Counted from the stretch's first letter, positions 53,021-61,874 are shown. The stretch is DNA of 64,000 bases from Streptomyces cavernicola (GCF_029968035.1 NZ_JASCIQ010000006.1:186001-250000), one strand, 5' to 3'. Notes: generated by a model not told the origin, from the sequence alone. A program made the numbers and translations.

Positions 53021-53461
53021 TCAGCTCTCGTGCGGGGACATGTCCGGGATCGTCAGTGTTCCGTCGGGTGACAGGGGAAAGCCCGGGTTGTGGGCGACTT
53101 CCCAGGGGTGGCCGTCGGGGTCCAGGAAGACGCCCGTGTAGAAGCCGAGCTCGGAGAGCGTGGCCGGTTTCGTGATGCGGGCGCCGGCTCGCCGGGCCGT
53201 GTCGAGGAGGGCGTCCACCTCGTCCGCCGAGCGGACGTTGTACGCGAGGGCAATGCCGCCGAAGCCCGGAGCCTCGGCGGACTCGACCCCGCAGTCGGCG
53301 GCCAGCTTCTCCCGGCCCCACAGGACCAGGCCCTGGCCGCCGGCCTGGAAGAAGACGGTCTCCTGGACCTCCTGGCCACGCCACCCGAGGGCCTCGTAGA
53401 AGGCGCGGGAGCGGGCCAGGTCGCGGACGCCGAGCGTGATCAGGCTGATGCGCTGTTCCAT
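53021..53461 (-). CDS. VOC-superfamily glyoxalase-like protein
   Basis: 146 residues. The pattern is ITLGVRDLARSRAFYEALGW in module one and TGVFLDPDGHPWEVAHNPGF in module two, with the Glu metal-ligand position present (WEVAHN). The C-terminal tail PLSPDGTLTIP is typical of this subgroup. Likely a cytoplasmic lyase or binding protein of unknown substrate. It lies downstream of the Cyt-like gene on the same strand, 49 bp away. Confidence 0.88.
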   Translation of the reverse strand: MEQRISLITLGVRDLARSRAFYEALGWRGQEVQETVFFQAGGQGLVLWGREKLAADCGVESAEAPGFGGIALAYNVRSADEVDALLDTARRAGARITKPATLSELGFYTGVFLDPDGHPWEVAHNPGFPLSPDGTLTIPDMSPHES

Positions 53462-53510
53462 CCGGCCACCGTAGTCCCGGAGTTCAGCGCTCAGCGGAGT
53501 TCGCGGGTGT

Positions 53511-54152
53511 TCAGGCGAGCGGCTGGCGTACGCACACCGCGTCGAGGCCGAGCGTGAACGGCGCCGTGTCCGTGACCGACAGGCCGAGGACCTGCTTCCG
53601 GTCGAGTCCCACCGTCACGTGCACGCAGAACGCGACCACGTACAGGAACCCGTCCGTCTCCTCGTCCTGCAGTGCGAACAGCAGGTGGTAGTCGTACCGC
53701 GTGCCTTCGTCCGTCTCGTGCAGGACCAGGTGCGGGGCGTCCAGCTGGTCGCCGAGGCCGACGAACGTGTTGGTCAGGGTCGCCTCGACGCGCTCCCAGA
53801 ACGAGTCGTCGCCCAGCGGCAGCGAGAGCGCCTGGCGCACCGCCTGCTGGAGCGTGAGGACCATGACGTGCGTCGGGGCCTGCTCCTGCAGCCCGAAGCC
53901 GGGGATGATGCGGACGATCGACGCCCCCGGCAGGTCCTTCGCCGCAGCCTGCACCGGGCCGAAGCGGAACGCCGGCCCGGACCCGTCGGACCCGGACCTG
54001 GTGGCCTCGGCGAGCGCGGCCTGGAGGCGGGCCTCCGCGGTCTCGGCCTGCTCGGCGCACGCGGGGGTCACCGCGATCAGGGGCTTGAAAGCGACGGTGG
54101 CGGTGGACCGCCCGGCCTGCGCGCTGTCGTGGTCCGTCGTCGTGTCCGTCAT
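53511..54152 (-). CDS. Cyt-type cytolysin-like protein (Bacillus thuringiensis delta-endotoxin Cyt family)
   Basis: 213 residues. The C-terminal half aligns by eye with Cyt1/Cyt2 toxins. YDYHLLFALQDEETDGFLYVV corresponds to the Cyt segment around LFAIQNEDTG, and VTVGLDRKQVLGLSVTDTAP, then FTLGLDAVCVRQPL, to VSVxxxKERLLFLTIKDAANYEV...VQPL. The middle holds the helical hairpin region (VMVLTLQQAVRQAL and RVEATLTNTFVGL). No signal peptide, like Cyt protoxins. A pore-forming role is inferred from the family. ATG 54152 gives an N-terminal extension of about 20 residues. Confidence 0.75.
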   Translation of the reverse strand: MTDTTTDHDSAQAGRSTATVAFKPLIAVTPACAEQAETAEARLQAALAEATRSGSDGSGPAFRFGPVQAAAKDLPGASIVRIIPGFGLQEQAPTHVMVLTLQQAVRQALSLPLGDDSFWERVEATLTNTFVGLGDQLDAPHLVLHETDEGTRYDYHLLFALQDEETDGFLYVVAFCVHVTVGLDRKQVLGLSVTDTAPFTLGLDAVCVRQPLA

Positions 54153-54501
54153 CGGCTTCTCCCCTGTACCTCGTGCGGTGCATGTGGCTCATATGCGTTC
54201 ATGCGGCGAATGTGGCGCATGCGGTGCATGTGGCTCACGCGTTCAACTGGCGGGCGACAGTATGCCTTTGGCGGTGTGGTGTGGCACACACGTCTCGCGG
54301 GGCGGACGGTCAGCCGACCTGCGACGGTCGAACGGTGACCCCTCGGGCTCGGAGTCCGCCATCCCGAACCGCGCGACAGGCCGCCCCTGTTCCCTTTCCT
54401 TCGCGGCGAGCTCCGCAGCGAACCCTCGTTGACTCGGCAGACATCGGAGCGATAGCCGAGATGTCGGCCAACTCCGCGCCTCCGATGGCCGGTTGGCCCC
54501 G
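54153..54501. other. Intergenic region with an 18-bp direct repeat
   Basis: TGCGGTGCATGTGGCTCA occurs at 54174-54191 and 54220-54237, with a related GCGGCGAATGTGGCGCAT between, directly upstream of the Cyt-like gene. Further right, ACATC (54441-54445) and GATGT (54460-54464) form a dyad related to the one in the fucosidase promoter. No gene is supported. Confidence 0.6.
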
Positions 54502-54530
54502 TTGACATCCGATGTATTCGTCTCTACGGT
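54502..54530 (+). promoter_or_regulatory. Promoter of the fucosidase gene with overlapping dyad
   Basis: TTGACA (54502-54507), 17 bases, TACGGT (54525-54530): a good sigma-70-type promoter, about 68 bp before the start codon. ACATC-C-GATGT (54505-54515), a perfect palindrome, overlaps the -35 box, and a similar wider dyad lies 60 bp upstream, suggesting repression through two sites. Confidence 0.65.
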
Positions 54531-54597
54531 CCCCAGCGATCCGCCAAGTTCCACTCCGGTGCACACAGTCGAAACAGTCGAATACGGGAGCCGCCCC

Positions 54598-56448
54598 ATG
54601 CGCACACCCCGCAGTCGCACCAGGCGAAGAGTCACCGCACTGACCCTGCTCCTCACCGCCGCGCTCGCGGCCCCGGCGCTGCCCGCGGCCGGCGCGGCGC
54701 CGGACGGGGCGCGGACTTCGGCCCGTTCGGAGCCCGGCCCCGGCACGGACCATGCCGTCGACGACCCGTTCACCTCCGGGCGCACCAGCTGGTTCCGGCA
54801 GGACCGGTTCGGCATGTTCATCCACTTCGGCGCCTACTCGAATCTGGAGGGCGAGTACACCCGGCCCGACGGCACGGTCTGCCGCAACGCCGAGTGGATC
54901 CAGCGGGAGTGCCAGATCCCGAAGGACGCGTACGAGAAGCAGGCCGCGACCTTCGATCCGGCGGACTTCGACGCGAAGGCCGTCGTGGGCGCGGCGAAGG
55001 ACGCGGGGATGAAGTACATCGTCATCACGTCCAAGCACCACGACGGCTACGCCATGTGGCCGACGAAGGTCAACTCCTGGAACCTGCGCGACCATTCGGC
55101 CTTCGACAAGCGCCGCGACATCCTCGCCGAGCTGAAGAAGGAAGCCGACGACGCGGGGATCAAGCTCGGCTTCTACTACTCGATCTGGGACTGGCACGAC
55201 CCGGACTTCCCCGACCCGGCGACCTTCCCCCGGTACGAGAAGCGGATGTACGCCCAGCTCAAGGAGCTCGTCGACGCGTACGACCCGGCGTTGCTCTGGT
55301 TCGACGGGGAGTGGGACACCGAGAACCCGCACAATCCGTGGACCGCGCGCGACGGGGAGCGTCTGGAGTCGTATCTGCGCGATCTCGACCCCGAGCTCAT
55401 CGTCAACAACCGCGTCGGCAAACGCCGTGTCGTCGACGGCGACTACGGCACGCCCGAGCAGGAGATCCCGGACGGGCCGGTCGACGGCCAGCTCTGGGAG
55501 TCCTGCATGACCCTCAACGGGCACTGGGGGTACGCGCGTTACGACCAGAACTGGAAGTCGTCCACCACCCTCGTCCGCAACCTCCTCGCCACCACGTCCC
55601 GCAGCGGCAACTACCTCCTCAACGTCGGCCCCGACGCCCGCGGCCGCATCCCCGAGCCGTCCGTCGACCGCCTTGCGGAGATGGGCAGTTGGCTGCGTGC
55701 GGACGGGCAGGGCGAGGCGGTGTACGGGGCGCGGTACGGCGGGCTGGTCGAGGAGCCGTCGTGGGGTGCGGTCAGCCGCAAGGGCGACAAGCTGTACGCG
55801 GCGGTCACCCAGTGGCCCGAGCCGGGCGGCGCGCTGCAGCTGAAGGCGCGTACCGCGTTCGAGGTGAAGTCGGCGCGCGTCCTCGGCTCCGGGCAGAAGG
55901 TGGAGGTCGCGAAGACCGCCGACGGCTACGCGCTCACACCCTCCGGTGAGGCGACCAACCCCACCGGTACCGTCGTCGAACTCACCGTGGACCCAGGGCC
56001 GACCGCCCCCGAGGGCAGCGGGAAGGGGTTCAGGCAGGAGGTGTTCGACAATGCGGAGCTCGCCGGTGAGCCGAAGGTCACACGGGTCGACGCCGACGTC
56101 AACCACGCCTGGAAATACGCTGGTTCACCGCATCCGGACATCGCGTCGGACGACTTCGGCGTCCGCTGGACCGGCACGCTCGAACCCCGCCGCACCGAGA
56201 CGTACACCCTCGCCACCGTCTCCGACGACCGCGCGCGGGTGTGGATCGACGGCGAGTTGGTCATCGACGCCTGGGACCCGCACGGGCCGCGCGTCGACAA
56301 GGCCCAGGTCGACCTGAAGGCAGGCACCAGACACAAGGTGAGGATCGACTACGCGGAGCAGAGCGGCGAGGCCCATATGAAACTGCTCTGGTCCAGTCCG
56401 GGCCAGGAGCAACAGGTCGTGCCGCGCGCCCAGTTGCACGACAGCTGA
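54598..56448 (+). CDS. Secreted GH29 alpha-L-fucosidase with C-terminal PA14 domain
   Basis: 616 residues. A signal peptide (cleavage near residue 33) is followed by the GH29 barrel. FGMFIHFGAYS (71-81), TSKHHDGYAMW (145-154) and YYSIWDWHDPDF are visible, and Asp236 in LLWFDGEWD is the predicted nucleophile. NYLLNVGPDARGRIP closes the barrel. A beta-sandwich follows, and a PA14-type carbohydrate-binding domain (about 490-610, with GVRWTGTLEPRRTETYTLAT) ends the protein. It releases L-fucose from external glycans. GGGAG precedes ATG 54598. Confidence 0.92.
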   Translation: MRTPRSRTRRRVTALTLLLTAALAAPALPAAGAAPDGARTSARSEPGPGTDHAVDDPFTSGRTSWFRQDRFGMFIHFGAYSNLEGEYTRPDGTVCRNAEWIQRECQIPKDAYEKQAATFDPADFDAKAVVGAAKDAGMKYIVITSKHHDGYAMWPTKVNSWNLRDHSAFDKRRDILAELKKEADDAGIKLGFYYSIWDWHDPDFPDPATFPRYEKRMYAQLKELVDAYDPALLWFDGEWDTENPHNPWTARDGERLESYLRDLDPELIVNNRVGKRRVVDGDYGTPEQEIPDGPVDGQLWESCMTLNGHWGYARYDQNWKSSTTLVRNLLATTSRSGNYLLNVGPDARGRIPEPSVDRLAEMGSWLRADGQGEAVYGARYGGLVEEPSWGAVSRKGDKLYAAVTQWPEPGGALQLKARTAFEVKSARVLGSGQKVEVAKTADGYALTPSGEATNPTGTVVELTVDPGPTAPEGSGKGFRQEVFDNAELAGEPKVTRVDADVNHAWKYAGSPHPDIASDDFGVRWTGTLEPRRTETYTLATVSDDRARVWIDGELVIDAWDPHGPRVDKAQVDLKAGTRHKVRIDYAEQSGEAHMKLLWSSPGQEQQVVPRAQLHDS

Positions 56449-56453
56449 GCCCC

Positions 56454-56488
56454 GCGGCCGCCGCACCGGTGCGGGGTGCGGCGGCCGC
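56454..56488. terminator. Bidirectional terminator between fucosidase and amylase
   Basis: Perfect 14-bp arms GCGGCCGCCGCACC (56454-56467) and GGTGCGGCGGCCGC (56475-56488) with a 7-base loop, between two convergent genes. Confidence 0.9.
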
Positions 56489-56505
56489 AGGCTCACGGGT
56501 GGGCG

Positions 56506-57963
56506 TCAGCCGTTGCCGGGGTGGAAGGCGACCGCCGACTTCGCGGGCAGCTCGATCTTCGCCTTGCCGCCGGAGACGGTCACCTCGCGGGCCGCGTCCC
56601 CGCTCAGCACGTCACGGTACGTGCCGTCGGGCACCTGCGTGCTGAACTCCGCGGTCACCGCGCCGCCGGAGTTGTTCACCGCGACGAAGCCCTTCGCGCC
56701 GCGGCCGAAGCCGATGACGTTGCCCTGCGGGGACTGGAAGTCGCTGACGTCGGTGTCGCCGACGGCCGCGCGCCAGCCGACCATGCCGGTCACCCGCGGG
56801 TCCCGGTCCAGGCAGTACCAGGCGCCGTTGCCGCAGTCCGTGTCGGTGACGAAGCCGTCGCCGTTCGCGGGCGGTGAGGCGTCCTTGTTCTCGTACGTGA
56901 AGCCCGCGTAGACCGCCGGGTCGGCGTGGATCCAGCCCAGCTGGAAGACGTTGGCGAGCACCGCCGTGTCACCGTCCTTGTAGGACAGGTGGCGGCCCTC
57001 GCGCTCGGTGTCGTGGTTGGTGACGAACGACACCGACTTGTCGGCGGGCAACTGGCCGTTGCCGAAGTCCTTCAGGGACGCGATGTCGCCCTGGAACGCG
57101 GACTTGAGCCGGTCGGCGGCGGAGAAGTCGAGCACCTTGCCGCTGCCGTAGTACTCGTCCGGCGGCGGCGTCGGACCGGGGAACACCTCGTGGAAGACGT
57201 ACGGGCGCGAGCCGTCCCCTGTCGTGTCGAGCTTGCCGACGATCGCCTCCAGGTCGGCCGCCGGGATGTGCTTCGACGCGTCGATGCGGAAGCCCGAAAC
57301 ACCCAGCGCTATCTGGGAGTTGAGGTAACCGGCGATCTTCGAGCGGACCGCGTCACTGCCCGTCTTCAGGTCCGGCAGGCCGAGCAGCTCGCAGTTCTGC
57401 ACCTCCCACTTGTCGCTCCAGTTGCTGATCGTGCGGTTGCAGACGTCGACGTTGTAGTCGCCGCGCTGGTACATCGCCGGTTGGTACTTGTCGGTCACCT
57501 GCGTGCCGCCGTAGCCGGTGCCGGTCAGGGCCGCGGTGTGGTTGACGACGGCGTCCGTGTAGACCTTCACCCCGGCGTCGTTGCAGGCCTTCGTCATCGC
57601 GGCGAAGGCGGCCTTGTCGCCGAAGCGGCTGTTCAGCTCGTAGTTGACGGGCTGGTAGATGTCCCACCAGTTGCCGTCCGGGTGGGCGATGGACTCGTGC
57701 GGCGGCGCGACCCACACGGCCGCGTACCCGGAGGGGCCGAGGACGTCGGTGCACTCGCCGGCCACCGACTTCCAGTTCCACGACCACAGGTTGGCGATCA
57801 CGTCCTTGCCCGCGGCGGCCGAGGCCTTCGGCTTCTTCTTCGCGGCGGCGGTCGCGTCGTCGGGGGCGGGGCTCGCGTTCGCGGGCTGCAGCACGGCGGC
57901 GCCCAATAGCGCGGCCGAGCCCGCCGCGGCGGCGGCGACCAGGGACCTGCTGAGCTTGCTCAT
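56506..57963 (-). CDS. amyA: Secreted alpha-amylase (GH13)
   Basis: 485 residues. Signal peptide with probable cleavage after ANA30, then a Lys/Ala linker. The GH13 boxes are VYTDAVVNH, GFRIDASKHI with nucleophile Asp228, VFHEVF with acid/base Glu259, and FVTNHDTER with Asp318. A C-terminal beta domain ends at HPGNG, and no starch-binding CBM20 domain is present, so it is the short Streptomyces type. It hydrolyses internal alpha-1,4 bonds of starch, producing oligosaccharides for MalEFG. A promoter and operator lie about 250-320 bp upstream. Confidence 0.95.
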   Translation of the reverse strand: MSKLSRSLVAAAAAGSAALLGAAVLQPANASPAPDDATAAAKKKPKASAAAGKDVIANLWSWNWKSVAGECTDVLGPSGYAAVWVAPPHESIAHPDGNWWDIYQPVNYELNSRFGDKAAFAAMTKACNDAGVKVYTDAVVNHTAALTGTGYGGTQVTDKYQPAMYQRGDYNVDVCNRTISNWSDKWEVQNCELLGLPDLKTGSDAVRSKIAGYLNSQIALGVSGFRIDASKHIPAADLEAIVGKLDTTGDGSRPYVFHEVFPGPTPPPDEYYGSGKVLDFSAADRLKSAFQGDIASLKDFGNGQLPADKSVSFVTNHDTEREGRHLSYKDGDTAVLANVFQLGWIHADPAVYAGFTYENKDASPPANGDGFVTDTDCGNGAWYCLDRDPRVTGMVGWRAAVGDTDVSDFQSPQGNVIGFGRGAKGFVAVNNSGGAVTAEFSTQVPDGTYRDVLSGDAAREVTVSGGKAKIELPAKSAVAFHPGNG

Positions 57964-58211
57964 GGAGATCCTTCTCTGTGTGGGGGCTCTGTGTGGGGGT
58001 GAACTGCGCGCAGGGTCACGCCACTTGCGCCTTTTGGTACGCGGCTACGCCGGTGTGGGTGGGGGGATTCGGCGTACGTGCGGAGGCGGAGCGGCGGACC
58101 GGCCCCGGGGTGCGGGCAGGCCTGCGGAACGGCGATCGTGCGGGATGAGCCATGCAACCCTCCTCGGTGGGAGGGCCGACGCGCCACGGCCCCATGGTGT
58201 GCGGGTGAATC

Positions 58212-58282
58212 CGGTTGCAAAGTCTTGCAACCTGTTGCTCTGTGCGGCGCCGAAGTTAGTCCCGGGCCGGCGAAGAGGTCAA
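58212..58282 (-). promoter_or_regulatory. Amylase promoter and MalR-type operator
   Basis: On the reverse strand TTGACC (complement of 58277-58282), 18 bases, TAACTT (complement of 58253-58258) form a promoter. GGTTGCAA (58212-58219) and TTGCAACC (58224-58231), perfect arms with a 4-base spacer, follow at about +15 to +35, where a bound LacI-type protein would block transcription. The leader to the start codon is about 280 nt. The remaining 57964-58388 holds no gene. Confidence 0.7.
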
Positions 58283-58388
58283 CCCTTTGCGCAGGATGGG
58301 GCAGAGAAGGCAGGGGTATATCGGGTGAAGGCGGGGCGAGACGACCCCGTGAAATTCTCTGTAAGTTCTTACAGCACTCGACGGTGTG

Positions 58389-59594
58389 TCAGCTCGTAGC
58401 CGCGTCCTGAGCGGGCGGGCGCACGCGGGCGGCGAATTCCGATACGTGACGGGAGCTCAGGAATCGGTAGAGGCGTACGAGATAGGTGATTTCGCGCGGC
58501 ATCGTGGATTCCGAACCGCGGACCTCGGGGAGCAGCCCGAGCCGTACTTCCTCGTGCCGGCGGGGAGTCCCGGCCAATGCGTCGCGGCGGGCGGCCTCGA
58601 TCCAGCAGGCGGTCGCCAACAGCCGTTCACGTTCCTGGAGTTCGCTCTCCTGGATATGCCGTGCGGCCTCGCGGAGGAGGTCCTCCGACGCCCAGCCGTC
58701 CCGCAGGAAAATGATGCTGTCGCGAATGTCGATGACCCGCTGGTGCAGCAGCTCCCAGGAATTGCGGAACGTCAGCAGATCGGAAAGCCGCGACTGCGGT
58801 GTGACGACGAGGAGTTCCGGGGTGGCCTGCCGCAGCAGCCGCCACAGGCGGAAGAGCCGCTGCCGCCGGTACCAGAACAGCGAGGCCTTGCGCAGCGGGT
58901 CGATCGCCGCGAGCGAGCAGCCGAGCGCCACCAGGACGAACCGCGCGAAGGAGCACCAGAACCCGGCGAGCGCGAGCGCGGGCGAGGCGTCCGCGTCGAA
59001 CCAGCGGATGCCTCGGATCACCAGGTACGGCACCTCGGCGCTGGTGCCGAGCGCGAGCAGCAGCATGCTCGCGCGCAGCGTCGGGCTCAGCATCCGCAGC
59101 CCGTACCGCCAGAACACGGCCGCCGCGCCGACGGCCGTGATGAGGCCGTACCCGACCCAGGTGAGCGCGTACGCCACCCACCAGCCGTGCGCCTGCTCGC
59201 CGTACCGGTCCTGCTCGTCGGCGAGGGCGAAGAACACGAAGGCGGCGACGGCCATGGCGAGGGCGCAGCCGAGGGGCGCGCGGCGCAGCCAGGTCGGGGT
59301 GGGCCGGTCGACGGTGCGCAGCGTCAGGGCGAACCACCACACGACCGCGAAGTCGGTGAGCGCGATGAGCGTGACGGCCAGCTCGCCGGCCTTCGGCACG
59401 CCCGTGACCTCGTCGACCCAGGCGCCCACCTGGGCCTGGATGAGCAGCGAACCGGCGGCGAGCACCAGAAGCACGGCCCAGACCGGCCGTTGACCGGACC
59501 GTCGCAGCGCGGGAACGCGCAGCACGAGCACGGCCCATACGACGGCGAGGACCACCCCGCGCATCGTCTCGACCCAGGCGGGGACGTCATGCAC
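58389..59594 (-). CDS. MAB_1171c-family membrane protein
   Basis: 401 residues. About seven membrane segments occupy residues 10-255, and a soluble helical C-terminal domain follows (VVTPQSRLSDLLTFRNSWEL, then LHQRVIDIRDSIIFLRDG, as in DUF6545). GTG 59594 has GGAGG five bases upstream; TTG 59606 is the alternative. It overlaps the metallopeptidase gene by 8 bp, so the pair is translationally coupled, a pairing common in actinobacteria. Function unknown; the transporter label of the family is not established. Confidence 0.82.
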   Translation of the reverse strand: MHDVPAWVETMRGVVLAVVWAVLVLRVPALRRSGQRPVWAVLLVLAAGSLLIQAQVGAWVDEVTGVPKAGELAVTLIALTDFAVVWWFALTLRTVDRPTPTWLRRAPLGCALAMAVAAFVFFALADEQDRYGEQAHGWWVAYALTWVGYGLITAVGAAAVFWRYGLRMLSPTLRASMLLLALGTSAEVPYLVIRGIRWFDADASPALALAGFWCSFARFVLVALGCSLAAIDPLRKASLFWYRRQRLFRLWRLLRQATPELLVVTPQSRLSDLLTFRNSWELLHQRVIDIRDSIIFLRDGWASEDLLREAARHIQESELQERERLLATACWIEAARRDALAGTPRRHEEVRLGLLPEVRGSESTMPREITYLVRLYRFLSSRHVSEFAARVRPPAQDAATS

Positions 59595-60108
59595 GGCTTC
59601 CTCCAAGAAGTTCTTCGACCCGCCGTTCGACCGGGCTCACGTCGCGGGGCCGCAGCCGCCCGGCCTGCTTCAGGGCGAGCGAGGCGAAGGTCTCGGCGAG
59701 CTCCTCCTCGGCGGGGTTGTGCGCCAGTACGGGTCCGGGTCCGGGGCCGGGCGCGGGCGTCAGGTCGGCCGCGCGCAGCGCCATGACCGGCACGGCTGCG
59801 TGCGTCCCGCCTGCGGGCGGCACGACCCGCCGTACTGCCGGGTGTTGTTCGCGGGCGACGAGGAGGTGGCAGATCTCGTGGAGCACGATGTGGTCCCGGT
59901 GGTATCCGGTGGCGGACGAGCGGTACAGGATGCGGTCGCCCCGACCGTCGTCGATCCACATGCCGAAGGGGAATTCCGGAAGGTCGACGGGGTGCAGGGT
60001 CAGCGGACGGCCGCCGAGGCGCGCCATTTCCTGGCACAGCACATCGACATTCCACGGCCGAGGGAACTCGGGCAGGCACGCGAGAAGGCCCTTCGCGGCG
60101 AGCCGCAT
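59587..60108 (-). CDS. ImmA/IrrE-like HExxH protein
   Basis: 173 residues. A zinc-peptidase motif HEICH (residues 77-81) in HRDHIVLHEICHLLVAREQH is followed by Glu-rich NPAEEELAETFASLAL, which could supply the third ligand. The N-terminus (LLACLPEFPRPWNVDVLCQE) matches actinobacterial regulatory peptidases annotated as toxin components, which usually sit beside an XRE repressor. No XRE gene is adjacent here. ATG 60108 is the only start in range. Confidence 0.78.
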   Translation of the reverse strand: MRLAAKGLLACLPEFPRPWNVDVLCQEMARLGGRPLTLHPVDLPEFPFGMWIDDGRGDRILYRSSATGYHRDHIVLHEICHLLVAREQHPAVRRVVPPAGGTHAAVPVMALRAADLTPAPGPGPGPVLAHNPAEEELAETFASLALKQAGRLRPRDVSPVERRVEELLGGSRA

Positions 60109-60389
60109 ATGCCGGTGAGTTATGGCCCCAGAACCCTTCCCTGAGCGTACGGACGCCGGGAGTTCACTGCTCTGCGGAGTTCTCGTACGACCTCTTCGGA
60201 CGGTCGGCGAGTTCTCCGGCGAGTTCTCCGTGCAGGGCGACGGAATACGCGATCCGGCGGGCCCCATGTAACCGGCTGGGCGAAGTCCGAACCAGCAGAA
60301 AACAAGACACGTGCGGCGAGGAAGTGGCAGAAGAACGCCGACCGGGCCGGATCCGCCGGAGCCAGGCGGCCACGGCCAGGCGTGCAGAG
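60109..60389. other. Gene-free stretch upstream of the peptidase gene
   Basis: 280 bp hold no supported gene. GAGTTCTC-type segments repeat at 60174, 60209 and 60221, and the region is lower in GC near 60290-60315. An expected XRE regulator gene is absent. Confidence 0.4.
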
Positions 60390-61874
60390 TCAGGCGCGCA
60401 GGGTCAGGGGCGGCGGGGTGCCGTTGAGGTAGTGGTCGCCGATGGCGCGCAGCCGGTGGCCGGGGGAGTCGAGCGCGGTCAGCATCCGCGCGTTGCGCCA
60501 GAACCGGTCGAGGCCGCCGGCGCGCCCCGTGGAGTCGGCGGCGGCGGTGAGTTCCAGGATGCGGGCGGTGATCCGCAGGGTGGACTGGGCGGTGACGGCC
60601 TCCGCGGCCGCGACCAGGACCGCGATCTCGGCCCGCTCGTCGATGCCGAGCGCGGGGCCGGCCTGCAACCCGCGCGCGAGCGCGTCGGAGGCCCGCTCCA
60701 CGACGGCCGTGGCGGTGTGCGCCGAGGTCGCCAACTCCCCGTAGGAGAGCAGCAGATACGGGTCCTCGGGCAGCGGATCGGCGTACGGGGCGGAGCCGGT
60801 GGGGTTCGCGGAGTGCGGGTGGTGCGGGTGGTGCATGCCGTGTGGGTGATGCAGGTGGTTCGGGTGCTGAGGGCGTGTCGCGAGGGTGGCGGTGCCGTTG
60901 CCGGGTGTGGTGGGGGCGGCAGGGTGGGACACGGTCAGGCCCGGCGGCAGCGCCGCCGAGGCCGTCGCCTCGCCGAGCGCAGCCGAGAGGAGTGAAGTGC
61001 CGTGCGGCCAGGCCCGGTTGACGTCCCGGGCCTCGGCGAGCGCGCCCTCGGCGTTGCCCAGGCCGACCTGCGCGAGCATCAGCCGCAGCGCGAGCGGGGC
61101 GAGCGCGGTGAACGGGGAGATGGCGTGCTCGTCGCGCGGCACGTGCCCGAGTACGTGCGCCGCGGTGACTGGTACGTTCTCGAAGGTGACCGTGCCCGCG
61201 CCGGCGAGCCGCTGGCCGAGCCGGTCGTCGCGGGTGAGCGAGGTGACGCCCGCGTGCGCCGGGTCGACGAGGGTGACGAGGGTCTCGCCCGTGTCCGCGT
61301 GCGGCGCGGCGAGCACGTACCGGTCGGCGACGGCGCTCGCGGAGGCCAACTCGCGCCGCCCGTCGAGGAGATGGCCCGCGCGGGCGGGGGTGAGGGTGAG
61401 GCGCTCGGCGGACGACCACGGCTCGGCGGCCTCCGTCGCGCCGCCCCACAGCCACTGCTCGGCCACGGCGCGCTCCTCGATACGGGCCGCTCTGCGCCCG
61501 CCCGCGAAGAGGCGCAGCGACCACGCCAACACGTAGTGCCTGCCGAGGAGTTCGCCGACGGAACTGTCGGCGGCGGCGATCTGCCGTACGACGCTACACG
61601 CTGTCCGCCAGTCGCAGCCGCGGCCTTCGGGGCCGGGCGGGGTGAGGAAGGCGATCAGGCCGCTCTCGCGCAGCCGTGCCACCTCGTCGAACGGCGGCTT
61701 CCCGGCCCGGTCCCGGGCGGCGGCGTCCACCGCGAGATCGTCGGCCACTTCGGAGGCGATCCGCAGCCAGGTGGTGCGGTCGGCGGGGCCGGGGCCGTAT
61801 GCGGACCCGGGGGCCGGTGTGTCCACGCCGGGAGAGTCCAGGTGCTGCGAGGAGACGCTGGACGCTTCGGACAC
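60390..61874 (-). CDS. Acyl-CoA dehydrogenase-fold flavoenzyme, SfnB/DszC-like, with His-rich insertion
   Basis: 494 residues. The N-terminal helical domain with FDEVARLRESGLIAFLTPP, the middle beta domain (ELASASAVADRYVL) and the C-terminal four-helix domain (DPYLLLSYGELATSAHTATA) match the DszC/SfnB monooxygenase branch. The inserted linker at about 290-368 holds ten His in 18 residues (337-354), so metal binding is possible. GTG 61874 follows GGAGG. With the TauE-type exporter and Rrf2 gene nearby, a role in organosulfur use is inferred. Confidence 0.8.
   Translation of the reverse strand: MSEASSVSSQHLDSPGVDTPAPGSAYGPGPADRTTWLRIASEVADDLAVDAAARDRAGKPPFDEVARLRESGLIAFLTPPGPEGRGCDWRTACSVVRQIAAADSSVGELLGRHYVLAWSLRLFAGGRRAARIEERAVAEQWLWGGATEAAEPWSSAERLTLTPARAGHLLDGRRELASASAVADRYVLAAPHADTGETLVTLVDPAHAGVTSLTRDDRLGQRLAGAGTVTFENVPVTAAHVLGHVPRDEHAISPFTALAPLALRLMLAQVGLGNAEGALAEARDVNRAWPHGTSLLSAALGEATASAALPPGLTVSHPAAPTTPGNGTATLATRPQHPNHLHHPHGMHHPHHPHSANPTGSAPYADPLPEDPYLLLSYGELATSAHTATAVVERASDALARGLQAGPALGIDERAEIAVLVAAAEAVTAQSTLRITARILELTAAADSTGRAGGLDRFWRNARMLTALDSPGHRLRAIGDHYLNGTPPPLTLRA

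Noticed and set aside
60120..60305. Small reverse frame upstream of the HExxH gene as the missing XRE regulator
   Set aside because: The sequence is Arg/Pro-rich with no helix-turn-helix pattern.
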